From Desulfobacterales bacterium (GTDB lineage Bacteria > Desulfobacterota > Desulfobacteria > Desulfobacterales > RPRI01): 10,070 nt of DNA. Of this stretch, positions 1-6,675 are shown piece by piece (the stretch's first letter is position 1; each line of letters opens with the position of its first letter). Under the pieces are notes generated by a model. It ran no database searches. It was not told the DNA's origin and saw only the letters and a list, made by a program, of their open reading frames with translations. Both the position numbers and the translations under genes were made by a program. The stretch is from positions 1-10,070 of the forward strand of contig JAGVOC010000368.1 of assembly GCA_020052975.1 (NCBI GenBank). The letters are read 5' to 3'.

Positions 1-16
1 TGAATAACTCCAATTT

Positions 17-62
17 GGCCATGTCTGGGTATGGGCGCATGCGCCCATACCCAGACATGGCC
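17..62. repeat. Perfect 46-bp palindrome with no loop
   Basis: Positions 17-39 are the exact reverse complement of 40-62, with the centre between 39 and 40 (core GCGCATGCGC). All 23 base pairs match and pairing stops at 16/63. The arm is G/C-rich around the core and includes CCCATACCCAGAC at 44-56, a 13-mer that recurs at 9802-9814. It lies about 70 bp beyond the stop codon of the minus-strand exoribonuclease gene, so it may act on that transcript's 3' end. No T-run follows on either strand, so it is not a classical intrinsic terminator. The rest of 1-134 shows no gene I can support; what lies to its left is unknown. Confidence 0.9.
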
Positions 63-134
63 TACAATCGGATGTTTATGCAAAGGCCTCTAAAGCAAAT
101 GCTCCGGGGAGAACAGGCTGGTTATAAAACAACT

Positions 135-2126
135 TTACCCCATGAACACGGAAATGACATCCTTTTTTGCATTGACATGCATTATAGTGACCCGGATAAG
201 ATCCTCGGGTTTCAGGTCAATCCCGCTTGAAGAAGGAAGTTCACATTCTATCATATACTCGGAAATAAGTATCTGGTAGCAGTTCTTCCTTTTACCAAGA
301 ACAATGGCTTCCTCTTTATGTCCTGTCTTTGATTCAAGATATTTCAGGAGCCAGTATCTGCTTCTCTTTGACTGAATGCCTGACACATTCGACATTGGCT
401 GGTCGAGAAGGCGGATCATGCTCTCTATCTCCTCCGGCAAATACGGCGTATCAAGACCATGTATTGCCCTTATCTGCCGTTGCGTCACAAGATCATAGTA
501 TTTCCTGATGGGTGAGGTAGCCGTAACATAGCAATCAAGCCCAAGCCCGGAATGGCGTTCCGGTTTTGAACCGAGCATGAACCTGCTCAGCAGCCGTCTC
601 TGCATGTAGTTCTGGAACAGTGTCCCCTCTTCCCCTCTATACAGACGGTTCTTGGGACCGGGCTGGGATCTGAAGACACCCGGAGTATTGTTTTCAGCAA
701 GGAACCTTGCCATGAGCCAGTTCGCCATGATCATTATTTCGGACACCATCATGCGCCCAGGGCTTTCCCTGTTTATCCTGTTTACTGCTATTCCCCCGTT
801 TTCATCTATCCATATGTTAATATCCGGAAGTGCTATATGAACAGCTCCTGAATCAATTCTTTTCTGGCGGAATTTTCTGGCCAGATCGCACAGAAGAACT
901 ATTCCCCTGTTATCATCTGCAGCCGTGTTTGCGTCATAATATGTCATCTGGTGCTTGACTCTTATCAGGCTTGGAACTATTTCATAATCAATAACTTCGG
1001 CCGAGGGTTTAAGGTTTGCCATTATGCTTATGCAGGGACGCAGATCTCCTGCTTTAAGGCTGCAAAGGTCTTCTGCAAGGGACGGTGGAAGCATCGGTAT
1101 TTTGAGATCCGGCATGTAAATGGAACTCCCCCTGGAAAGCGCTTCCCTGTCAATACAATCACCTTTCTTTATAAAATGGGCAACATCTGCAATATGAACT
1201 CCGAGGCGGTAATGATCACCCCTGTCTTCAATGCTTATTGCATCGTCAAAGTCAAGGGTGGCCTGGCCGTCTATAGTCATAACAGGAAGATCGCTCAGGT
1301 CTCTTCTCTTATCTTCCGAAGAAAAAAGAACTGGGGTAGAAAGAATCTCATCGACCTTATACGAAACAGCTTCGGGAAACGAAACTGGAATGGCAAGCCT
1401 GTGCAGTTCGATATTCTCATTCTCGCTGAATACTCCGAGCCTCACAAGAAGCCTGAAAAGCCCGTCACTAGGATCAACACCGGCTTTTTCAAGAATAGCC
1501 TTCCCGATTTCATAGCTGGCACTCTCTTTTCCAAACAAATAATATGATTTCAATGTCTCGGCAAATTCCCTTGTTTCACTTACCAGAGGATTTGCTGCAG
1601 GAGGATTGACAATCGCATTTCTGACCCATTTGCCCGCTTCATCAATCAGCTTATTTATACGTGCAGCTTCTTTTTCTCTTGCATCACACTGTTCGACAAT
1701 CTCTTCGGAATTCGGAAAGAACCTGTCATAATCAAACTTGAAATACATCCTGTTATTGAAAAAAGCCCTCACAACAGCAGATTCATGATCACCGGTTGGA
1801 TTTTCCGGAAAACAAAAATGCGTCATGGTGTTAAGGTCTATCCACTCGTGCTCTGAACTAAGCACTTCCCACAACTCCTTAATATCTATATTGTTTATCA
1901 GCTCTTTGCGCCTGCCGGAAATTTCCTTAAGTGTATCCACCATCTTGATCCTGCTCATTGAAGGGTCGAGATGCATTTTGCACTTGTGAAAGAGGCGGCT
2001 TGAGGAGAGGTTAACTTCCCGGTTTGTTTCTGTTAACACCTTAAGCCTGTGATTCCTGACTTCAAGGACCACAGCGCACATTATTTTCTGTGAGTCAATA
2101 AACTCAACTATATTTCCTGATTCCAT
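135..2126 (-). CDS. RNase II/R-family (RNB domain) exoribonuclease
   Basis: This 663-aa protein is predicted to be a cytoplasmic 3'-to-5' hydrolytic exoribonuclease that degrades RNA processively to nucleoside monophosphates. The RNB core spans about residues 280-590. It has the signature TIDGQATLDFDDAIS at 284-298, whose D286, D292, D294 and D295 match the spacing of the catalytic metal-binding aspartates of E. coli RNase II (D201, D207, D209, D210). It also has TSPIRKYYDLVTQR at 537-550, which contains the conserved active-site arginine (R541). Residues 1-55 look like a small beta barrel, not the two cold-shock domains of E. coli RNase II and R. Residues 140-180 are helical and charged, and about 603-663 resemble a short S1/OB-type end. 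The gene stands alone and diverges from the ThiI-like gene. I see no Shine-Dalgarno before the ATG at 2126. The family is secure; the subtype (rnb, rnr or a third lineage) is not, so no symbol is given. Confidence 0.93.
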   Translation of the reverse strand: MESGNIVEFIDSQKIMCAVVLEVRNHRLKVLTETNREVNLSSSRLFHKCKMHLDPSMSRIKMVDTLKEISGRRKELINNIDIKELWEVLSSEHEWIDLNTMTHFCFPENPTGDHESAVVRAFFNNRMYFKFDYDRFFPNSEEIVEQCDAREKEAARINKLIDEAGKWVRNAIVNPPAANPLVSETREFAETLKSYYLFGKESASYEIGKAILEKAGVDPSDGLFRLLVRLGVFSENENIELHRLAIPVSFPEAVSYKVDEILSTPVLFSSEDKRRDLSDLPVMTIDGQATLDFDDAISIEDRGDHYRLGVHIADVAHFIKKGDCIDREALSRGSSIYMPDLKIPMLPPSLAEDLCSLKAGDLRPCISIMANLKPSAEVIDYEIVPSLIRVKHQMTYYDANTAADDNRGIVLLCDLARKFRQKRIDSGAVHIALPDINIWIDENGGIAVNRINRESPGRMMVSEIMIMANWLMARFLAENNTPGVFRSQPGPKNRLYRGEEGTLFQNYMQRRLLSRFMLGSKPERHSGLGLDCYVTATSPIRKYYDLVTQRQIRAIHGLDTPYLPEEIESMIRLLDQPMSNVSGIQSKRSRYWLLKYLESKTGHKEEAIVLGKRKNCYQILISEYMIECELPSSSGIDLKPEDLIRVTIMHVNAKKDVISVFMG

Positions 2127-2132
2127 GATTTA

Positions 2133-2161
2133 ATAATAACAAGCAGGCACTTAAAAGTCAA
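2133..2161 (-). promoter_or_regulatory. Sigma70-type promoter of the exoribonuclease gene
   Basis: On the minus strand there is TTGACT (2161-2156), a 17-bp spacer and TATTAT (2138-2133). Each hexamer matches 5 of 6 consensus bases at ideal spacing. Counting seven bases past the -10 box puts the expected +1 at 2126, the A of the ATG start codon. With no Shine-Dalgarno visible, the transcript may be leaderless. Confidence 0.65.
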
Positions 2162-2181
2162 CGAAGTAACATGACTTAAAC

Positions 2182-2230
2182 TTGCATCTTGTATCGAATA
2201 TCATGTATCCTTTATATTGTATTACGCATC
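2182..2230. repeat. Array of seven degenerate heptamers (TTGTATC-like)
   Basis: Seven in-phase 7-nt units fill 49 bp without gaps. The first two are TTGCATC and TTGTATC, and the last two are TTGTATT and ACGCATC. Most keep the core TAT and end in ATC. The middle units are more degenerate (for example GAATATC and CTTTATA). I found no inverted partner nearby. The array sits between the divergent exoribonuclease and ThiI-like genes, just outside the exoribonuclease promoter. Confidence 0.6.
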
Positions 2231-2253
2231 CTGGAAATTAATCTTGGTCATAA

Positions 2254-2388
2254 TTGACGGCTTCGTAAAAAGCCAAGATCTCACGCCAAGCCACAAAGAT
2301 CACAAAGTTAACTTATTAATATTAAATGATATTTTCTTGGTGTTCTTAGCGACTTTGTGAGAAAATAGAGTTTTTACGAGTCCATCAA
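2254..2388. repeat. MITE-like 135-bp inverted-repeat element
   Basis: The ends are imperfect inverted repeats. The left end (2254-2270) reads TTGACGGCTTCGTAAAA, and the right end (2372-2388) reads on the opposite strand as TTGATGGACTCGTAAAA. Inside these, each arm carries units of about eight bases ending in AAG, such as ACGCCAAG (2283-2290) and CCACAAAG (2291-2298). The right arm mirrors them, for example CTTTGTGA at 2353-2360 against TCACAAAG at 2300-2307. The centre, about 2308-2335, is A/T-rich. No ORF is present, so any mobility would need a transposase supplied elsewhere. From memory, similar elements with a CGTAAAAA end are common in sulfate-reducing deltaproteobacteria; this was not checked by search. 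No clear target-site duplication was found. Confidence 0.7.
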
Positions 2389-2430
2389 AATTAACAACAA
2401 AATAAAATCTAAGGAATATTTGCAAACATC

Positions 2431-3426
2431 ATGGCAAGTTACCCCAAAAAGGTGCGGGCGCTTGGACTCTGTTCCGGTGGACTCGACAGCATTCTCTCCG
2501 CCCTGCTTTTGCGCAGGCAGGAAATTGAAGTCGAATGGATAACATTTGAAACGCCTTTTTTCTCGCCTGAAAATGCAAAAAAAGCCTCGGGGAAAACAGG
2601 CATACCCTGTGCAGTGATTAATATCACTGAAGAGTATATCGGAATGCTTAGAAATCCACACTGCGGCTATGGGAAAAACATGAATCCCTGCATGGATTGC
2701 CACTCGCTTATGTTCAGGATTGCGGGAGCCTTAATGAAAGAAAACGGTTTTGATTTTCTTTTCAGCGGTGAAGTTCTCGGGCAGCGTCCCATGTCCCAGA
2801 CATCAACCTCTCTTCGCTATGTGGAAAAGAGCTCCGGATATGAGGGTTATATACTCAGGCCTTTGAGCGCAAGAAAACTTCCTTTGACGATCCCTGAAAA
2901 ACTTGGACTTGTTAACAGAGACCTTCTGCTTGATCTTTCCGGAAGGTCAAGGAAACCTCAGATATCTCTTGCAAGGGAATTTGGAATTTCAGACTTCCCG
3001 GCCCCTGCGGGCGGGTGCCTTCTGACCGACAAGGGATATTCAAGACGCCTTCAGGATCTCTTCGATCATCAGGAAAGCTATTCCGAAAATGAACTTCGCT
3101 TTCTAAAATTTGGCCGGCACCTGCGTTTGAATCAAAGTACAAAGATAATTGTCGGCAGGAACCAGTCGGACAATGAAAACATTGAAAGACTTTTCAACCC
3201 GGTTTCAGATATCATATTTAATGTAAGCGGCTTCCCGGGTCCAACTGTAGTAATGCCTCATGGGGGAAGCAGGGAAATCATCATTCTTGCGGCATCTATT
3301 TGCGGAGGATACAGCAAGACGCCGGAATATTCACAAATCGCTGTAAATACAAGAACTTCTGCTGGAACTGAGACCATAAAGGTTCTCTCAATCCCACCCG
3401 GAAAGATAAGGCATCTTATGATATAA
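2431..3426 (+). CDS. ThiI-like PP-loop ATPase, putative tRNA thiolation-type enzyme
   Basis: This 331-aa protein opens directly into an adenylating PP-loop, ALGLCSGGLDSILS, with the SGGLDS motif at 15-20. Proteins with this loop activate an RNA or small-molecule oxygen as an adenylate using ATP; ThiI and MnmA do this to make 4- and 2-thiouridine. Possible metal- or sulfur-handling cysteines are C78, C87 and C90 (NPCMDCH at 85-91) and C196 in PAGGCLLTD (192-200). Residues 220-300 look like the NFACT-R-type C-terminal domain often attached to this family, from recollection of the family. It has no N-terminal THUMP domain and no rhodanese domain, so it is not canonical ThiI, and the real substrate is unknown. 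The ATG at 2431 has only a distant AAGGA (2411-2415) in front. GTG at 2455 is an alternative but would start just before the PP-loop strand. It converges on rlmN, another RNA-modification gene. Confidence 0.85.
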   Translation: MASYPKKVRALGLCSGGLDSILSALLLRRQEIEVEWITFETPFFSPENAKKASGKTGIPCAVINITEEYIGMLRNPHCGYGKNMNPCMDCHSLMFRIAGALMKENGFDFLFSGEVLGQRPMSQTSTSLRYVEKSSGYEGYILRPLSARKLPLTIPEKLGLVNRDLLLDLSGRSRKPQISLAREFGISDFPAPAGGCLLTDKGYSRRLQDLFDHQESYSENELRFLKFGRHLRLNQSTKIIVGRNQSDNENIERLFNPVSDIIFNVSGFPGPTVVMPHGGSREIIILAASICGGYSKTPEYSQIAVNTRTSAGTETIKVLSIPPGKIRHLMI

Positions 3427-3455
3427 GGTTCTTCTCGCAATTAGCTGGGAGAAAG

Positions 3456-3495
3456 GAGTCAAGGATTCGAGGGTTCAAGGGGTCAGGGATTCCGG
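3456..3495. repeat. Array of five octamers running into the 3' end of rlmN
   Basis: Five contiguous 8-nt units fit the loose consensus GRKTCRAG. The first two are GAGTCAAG (3456-3463) and GATTCGAG (3464-3471), and the third is GGTTCAAG (3472-3479). The last two are more divergent. The units are in the same orientation as the left arm of the array at 4556-4587. The last 20 bases overlap the coding end of the minus-strand rlmN gene and provide its final six codons and TGA stop. The rest lies in the 48-bp gap between the converging ThiI-like and rlmN genes. Confidence 0.7.
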
Positions 3496-4539
3496 TGATA
3501 TGCTTCTTGCCCGAAGCTGGCCGCATGCGGCAGATATATCCTGTCCTTTGCTGCGGCGGATAACCGCAGTATAATTCTTTTTAACAAGGATATCCTGAAA
3601 TGCTCTTATTACCGCTTCTTCAGGCCTTTTGAATTCACTTTTTTCGTGTTCATTGAAAGGAATCAGGTTTATTTTTGATTTAACCGGCCGAAGCAGCCTG
3701 GCAAGACGGTTTGCATCACCAGTTGAGTCATTAATACCTTTAATAAGAATATATTCGAAGGTTATTCTGTTTCTTGGCCTGAGATTATAGCGGCGGCATG
3801 CTTCGATCAGATCTTCGATGGGATACTTGCGGTTTATTGGCATCAGAATATCCCTTGTTTTGTTTTCTGTTGCGTTGAGAGATACGGCAAGATTCACCCT
3901 TGTATCCCTCCCGAGATTGTCAAGAAATGGGACAAGACCCGCCGTTGACAAAGTTACCCTGCGTGTTGAAAAAGCAAGGCCTGCATCGCCTGAAGTAATT
4001 GTCTCTATTGCACCTGTAACATTTTTATAGTTGGCAAGAGGCTCGCCCATCCCCATCAGAACTATATTGGTCAGGCGCAGGGGATCTTCAAGATCTTTTT
4101 GAATATCTCGAACCTGGGATATAATTTCACTTTTTGTGAGATTCCGGACAAAACCATCTGCTGAGGTCAGACAAAACCTGCACCCTTGGGCGCAGCCCAC
4201 CTGGCTTGATATACAAAGAGTATAGTGATCTTTTTCCGGAATAAGAACACTTTCAATGTAATTTCCGTCTGTTAGCCTGAAAAGATATTTCTTCGAGCCG
4301 TCCCTTGATGTCTCAATTTTTTTTTTCTCAAGGCGATTTATTGAAAAATATTGTGAAACAAGTCTCCTTATTTCAAGCCCCAGATCTGTCATCTCCTCAA
4401 AAGTGTCGGCCTGCCTTAAATAAACCCATTTTAAGATTTGATCAGCCCGGTAGACTTCAATCCTTTTTTCCGTCAGCCAGACAGCAAGCTCATCTTTTGT
4501 CAGTTCAATTAAGTTTGTTTTAACTTGTTGATTTATCAT
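3475..4539 (-). CDS. rlmN: Dual-specificity rRNA/tRNA (adenine-C2) methyltransferase RlmN
   Basis: RlmN is a radical-SAM enzyme that methylates C2 of A2503 in 23S rRNA and of A37 in some tRNAs, supporting decoding accuracy. The 354-aa protein has the cluster motif C116-x3-C120-x2-C123 (GCAQGCRFC), the SAM-binding GEPL at 165-168 and the catalytic C339 in DISAACGQLR, which forms the covalent RNA adduct. Residues 1-100 form the usual N-terminal RNA-binding part. Length is close to the family norm. The last residues (PESLTP, 349-354) are encoded by the octamer repeat at 3456-3495, so the C-terminal tail after QLRARS was probably replaced or extended by repeat insertion. That is beyond the conserved part, so activity should be intact. 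The ATG at 4539 lacks a clear Shine-Dalgarno. A weak promoter-like TAATAT sits only 4 bp upstream of it, at 4549-4544. Confidence 0.97.
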   Translation of the reverse strand: MINQQVKTNLIELTKDELAVWLTEKRIEVYRADQILKWVYLRQADTFEEMTDLGLEIRRLVSQYFSINRLEKKKIETSRDGSKKYLFRLTDGNYIESVLIPEKDHYTLCISSQVGCAQGCRFCLTSADGFVRNLTKSEIISQVRDIQKDLEDPLRLTNIVLMGMGEPLANYKNVTGAIETITSGDAGLAFSTRRVTLSTAGLVPFLDNLGRDTRVNLAVSLNATENKTRDILMPINRKYPIEDLIEACRRYNLRPRNRITFEYILIKGINDSTGDANRLARLLRPVKSKINLIPFNEHEKSEFKRPEEAVIRAFQDILVKKNYTAVIRRSKGQDISAACGQLRARSISPESLTP

Positions 4540-4555
4540 TTTTATATTATTAAAG

Positions 4556-4626
4556 GGTTCGATGATTCAAGAATTCAAGGGGTCAAGTGAAAAGCTGGAA
4601 CCATTGGCCCCTCGACCCCTTGAATC
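4556..4626. repeat. Inverted octamer arrays upstream of rlmN and ffh
   Basis: The left arm (4556-4587) has four 8-nt units, including GATTCAAG (4564-4571) and GGGTCAAG (4580-4587). After a 23-bp spacer, the right arm has the inverse units CTCGACCC (4611-4618) and CTTGAATC (4619-4626). More degenerate units may continue to about 4650. Pairing 4573-4588 with 4610-4625 gives 14 matches of 16, so a long hairpin is possible in either strand. The unit family is that of the array at 3456-3495. The element occupies much of the divergent rlmN/ffh intergenic space, directly upstream of rlmN and 45 bp before the ffh -35 box. Confidence 0.75.
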
Positions 4627-4670
4627 CTTTCTCTCCGTCCCTTTGTCCTTCCCGGATATTACGATTATTC

Positions 4671-4699
4671 TTGACATAACACTATTTTAAATTTATTTT
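4671..4699 (+). promoter_or_regulatory. Sigma70-type promoter for the ffh-rpsP cluster
   Basis: A perfect TTGACA -35 box (4671-4676), a 17-bp spacer and TATTTT (4694-4699, 4 of 6) lie in A/T-rich DNA upstream of ffh. Transcription would begin near 4706 and leave a leader of about 25 nt. A second A/T-rich -10-like stretch (around 4713-4718) is present but has no good -35 box. Confidence 0.6.
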
Positions 4700-4730
4700 C
4701 AAGATTTTAAATTATATAGATGGTGTATTT

Positions 4731-6062
4731 ATGTTTGAAAATTTAAGTGACAAACTGAATAATATATTCAAGCAGCTTAAAGGGCACGGCAAGCTGACAG
4801 AAAAGAACATTGAAGAGGGCTTAAAAGAAATAAGAATGGCCCTTCTTGAGGCTGACGTCCATTATAAAGTTGCAAAGAAGCTTATTGCAGATATTAAGGA
4901 GCGGGCATTAGGGCAGGAAGTTATGACCAGCCTGACACCCGGCCAGCAGATAGTAAAAATCGTAAACGATGAACTTACCCTGCTTATGGGTTCTCATCTT
5001 CAGGATATTAATCTGTCAGGCCAGCTGCCTGCTTCTTTAATGCTTGTTGGTCTACAGGGCTCAGGGAAAACTACAACTGCCGGAAAACTTTCGGTTTTCT
5101 TAAAACAAAAAGGCAGAAGGCCATACCTTGTTCCGGCCGATGTTTACAGGCCGGCTGCCATAGACCAGCTTAAAAAGCTTGCAGCACAGATAGGTGTCCC
5201 TGTTTTTCAGTCAACGGTTGAAATGGACCCGGTTAATATATGTATCGAGGCCAGAACTGCCGCCCAGAAAGCAGGATGTGACACTCTTATTCTCGACACT
5301 GCAGGACGCCTGCATATTAACGAAGAACTGATGGCGGAGCTCACCCGGATAAAAGCTTCGGTAAAACCATCCGATATCCTCCTGGTGGCTGATGCGATGA
5401 CAGGTCAGGATGCCGTTAATATTGCAAAATCTTTCGATGACTCTCTTGATATAGGCGGTGTAATTCTTACCAAGATGGATGGTGATGCCCGCGGCGGGGC
5501 AGCTTTATCCATAAAGGCAATAATCAACAAACCTATAAAATTTATAGGTGTTGGTGAAAAACTCAGCGCTCTTGAGCAATTTCATCCTGAAAGGATGTCC
5601 TCGAGAATACTCGGAATGGGAGACGTCCTGACCTTCATTGAAAAAGCCCAGTCTGTTGTCGATGAGAAAAATGCCGTTGATATTGAAAAAAAGATTAGAA
5701 AAAACCAGTTCACGCTTGAAGATTTTCGAGACCAGATGGTTCAGATACGTAAAATGGGGTCTCTTACTGATCTTCTTGGCATGATCCCCGGATTGGGTAA
5801 AAATAAACAGTTGAAAAATCTTGAAGTGGATGAAAAAGAGCTGGTTAAAATAGAGGCTATAATAAACTCCATGACTCCGCATGAGCGGAGGCAATATATA
5901 ATCATTAACGGAAGCCGTAGAAAAAGGATTGCCTTGGGGAGTGGAACTAGCGTACAGGATATTAACAGGCTTCTGAAAAATTATGCTCAAGCTATGAAAT
6001 TAATGAAAAAAATTAATAAAGGAGGCATACGCGGCCTCGGGCGCGGTATGCTTCCATTTTAA
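4731..6062 (+). CDS. ffh: Signal recognition particle GTPase Ffh (SRP54)
   Basis: Ffh binds 4.5S/6S RNA and signal sequences on translating ribosomes and hands them to FtsY at the membrane, with both GTPases activated in the complex. The 443-aa protein has the N helical bundle (1-90). The G domain follows, with the P-loop GLQGSGKTT (107-115), the DVYRPAA motif (137-143), DTAGR (189-193) and TKMD (247-250). The methionine-rich M domain runs from about 329 to 431 and includes the RNA-contacting segment SRRKRIALGSGTSVQD (395-410). Length and motif set are normal. It is the first gene of the plus-strand cluster, and its stop codon is followed at once by the rpsP ribosome binding site. Its own ribosome binding site is weak (a GATGGTG-like stretch at 4719-4725). 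Confidence 0.98.
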   Translation: MFENLSDKLNNIFKQLKGHGKLTEKNIEEGLKEIRMALLEADVHYKVAKKLIADIKERALGQEVMTSLTPGQQIVKIVNDELTLLMGSHLQDINLSGQLPASLMLVGLQGSGKTTTAGKLSVFLKQKGRRPYLVPADVYRPAAIDQLKKLAAQIGVPVFQSTVEMDPVNICIEARTAAQKAGCDTLILDTAGRLHINEELMAELTRIKASVKPSDILLVADAMTGQDAVNIAKSFDDSLDIGGVILTKMDGDARGGAALSIKAIINKPIKFIGVGEKLSALEQFHPERMSSRILGMGDVLTFIEKAQSVVDEKNAVDIEKKIRKNQFTLEDFRDQMVQIRKMGSLTDLLGMIPGLGKNKQLKNLEVDEKELVKIEAIINSMTPHERRQYIIINGSRRKRIALGSGTSVQDINRLLKNYAQAMKLMKKINKGGIRGLGRGMLPF

Positions 6063-6074
6063 AGGAGAAACAAG

Positions 6075-6314
6075 ATGGCAGTTAAAATAAGATTGGCAAG
6101 GCATGGGGCAAAGAAAGCCCCCTTTTACAGAATTGTTATTGCCGATTCGGAAAGTCCAAGGGATGGGAGATTTTTGGAGACCGTAGGCACATATAATCCG
6201 GTTACTGATCCTGCAAAAGTTGCCCTCAAAGGTGAACGTATAAAATACTGGATTGGTCAGGGAGCCAAACCTACGGTTACAGTAAAAAATCTTTTGAAAA
6301 AGGAAGGTTTTTAA
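6075..6314 (+). CDS. rpsP: 30S ribosomal protein S16
   Basis: S16 is a primary 16S-binding protein of the small-subunit body. The 79-aa product begins [20 protein letters not shown] and keeps the family pattern through [20 protein letters not shown] (24-43) and a GERIKYW segment (53-59), at full length. The start is set by AAGGAG (6062-6067), seven bases ahead of the ATG. This ribosome binding site shares its first base with the last base of the ffh stop codon, so the two genes are almost certainly co-transcribed and perhaps translationally coupled. The pairing of rpsP with ffh upstream and rimM/trmD downstream is a classic bacterial arrangement. Confidence 0.98.
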   Translation: MAVKIRLARHGAKKAPFYRIVIADSESPRDGRFLETVGTYNPVTDPAKVALKGERIKYWIGQGAKPTVTVKNLLKKEGF

Positions 6315-6385
6315 AGTAATATATATCATAGAAGTGGATATTGCATACCCTCTTATCCTCAACCGCATACATAGGAGATGGAGCC

Positions 6386-6616
6386 ATGAAAAACCTGATC
6401 TATTATATTGCCCAGGCCCTGGTTGACAATCCTGAACAAGTAACAGTTTCAGAGGTAGAGGGAAACCAGACCTCTGTTTTAGAGCTTAAAGTGGCTAAAG
6501 AGGATCTGGGTAAAGTCATCGGAAAACAGGGCCGGACTGCCCGGGCAATGCGAACAATTTTAAGTGCGGCTTCTGCCAAGTTAAAAAAACGCACTGTCCT
6601 GGAAATTATAGAATGA
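6386..6616 (+). CDS. khpA: KhpA-like KH-domain RNA-binding protein (YlqC family)
   Basis: This 76-aa protein is almost entirely one type-II KH domain, with the RNA-contacting GxxG loop GKQG at 46-49 inside [19 protein letters not shown]. KhpA proteins bind RNA, often as a pair with KhpB/Jag, and affect cell division or sRNA use in Gram-positive bacteria; the role in deltaproteobacteria is not settled. I chose the ATG at 6386 over the in-frame ATG at 6341 because AGGAG (6373-6377) lies eight bases before it and the protein then begins [16 protein letters not shown], as relatives do. Its position between rpsP and rimM matches many other genomes. The 71-bp gap after rpsP holds nothing I recognise. 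Confidence 0.93.
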   Translation: MKNLIYYIAQALVDNPEQVTVSEVEGNQTSVLELKVAKEDLGKVIGKQGRTARAMRTILSAASAKLKKRTVLEIIE

Positions 6617-6675
6617 GACCTTTGAAGAACATTCAATTTTGTCCAAGTACAAGGAAGGCGATAATTTAAGGCTCA

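Noticed and set aside
17..62. The 46-bp palindrome as an intrinsic terminator
   Set aside because: No T-run follows the hairpin on either strand, and it sits about 70 bp past the nearest stop codon. It is recorded as a repeat of unknown role.
951..1547. Plus-strand open frame of 198 codons
   Set aside because: It lies fully antisense to the conserved RNB catalytic domain of the exoribonuclease, has no family signature and no ribosome binding site.
2403..2408. TAAAAT as -10 box for the ThiI-like gene
   Set aside because: No acceptable -35 hexamer occurs at 16-18 bp upstream, and the area is generally A-rich, so the match is not informative.
5505..5990. Minus-strand open frame of 161 codons
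   Set aside because: It is antisense to the G and M domains of ffh, and its composition reads as a shadow of that gene.
6341..6385. Longer khpA start at the ATG at 6341
   Set aside because: It adds 15 residues unlike relatives, and the strong AGGAG at 6373-6377 fits the ATG at 6386 instead.
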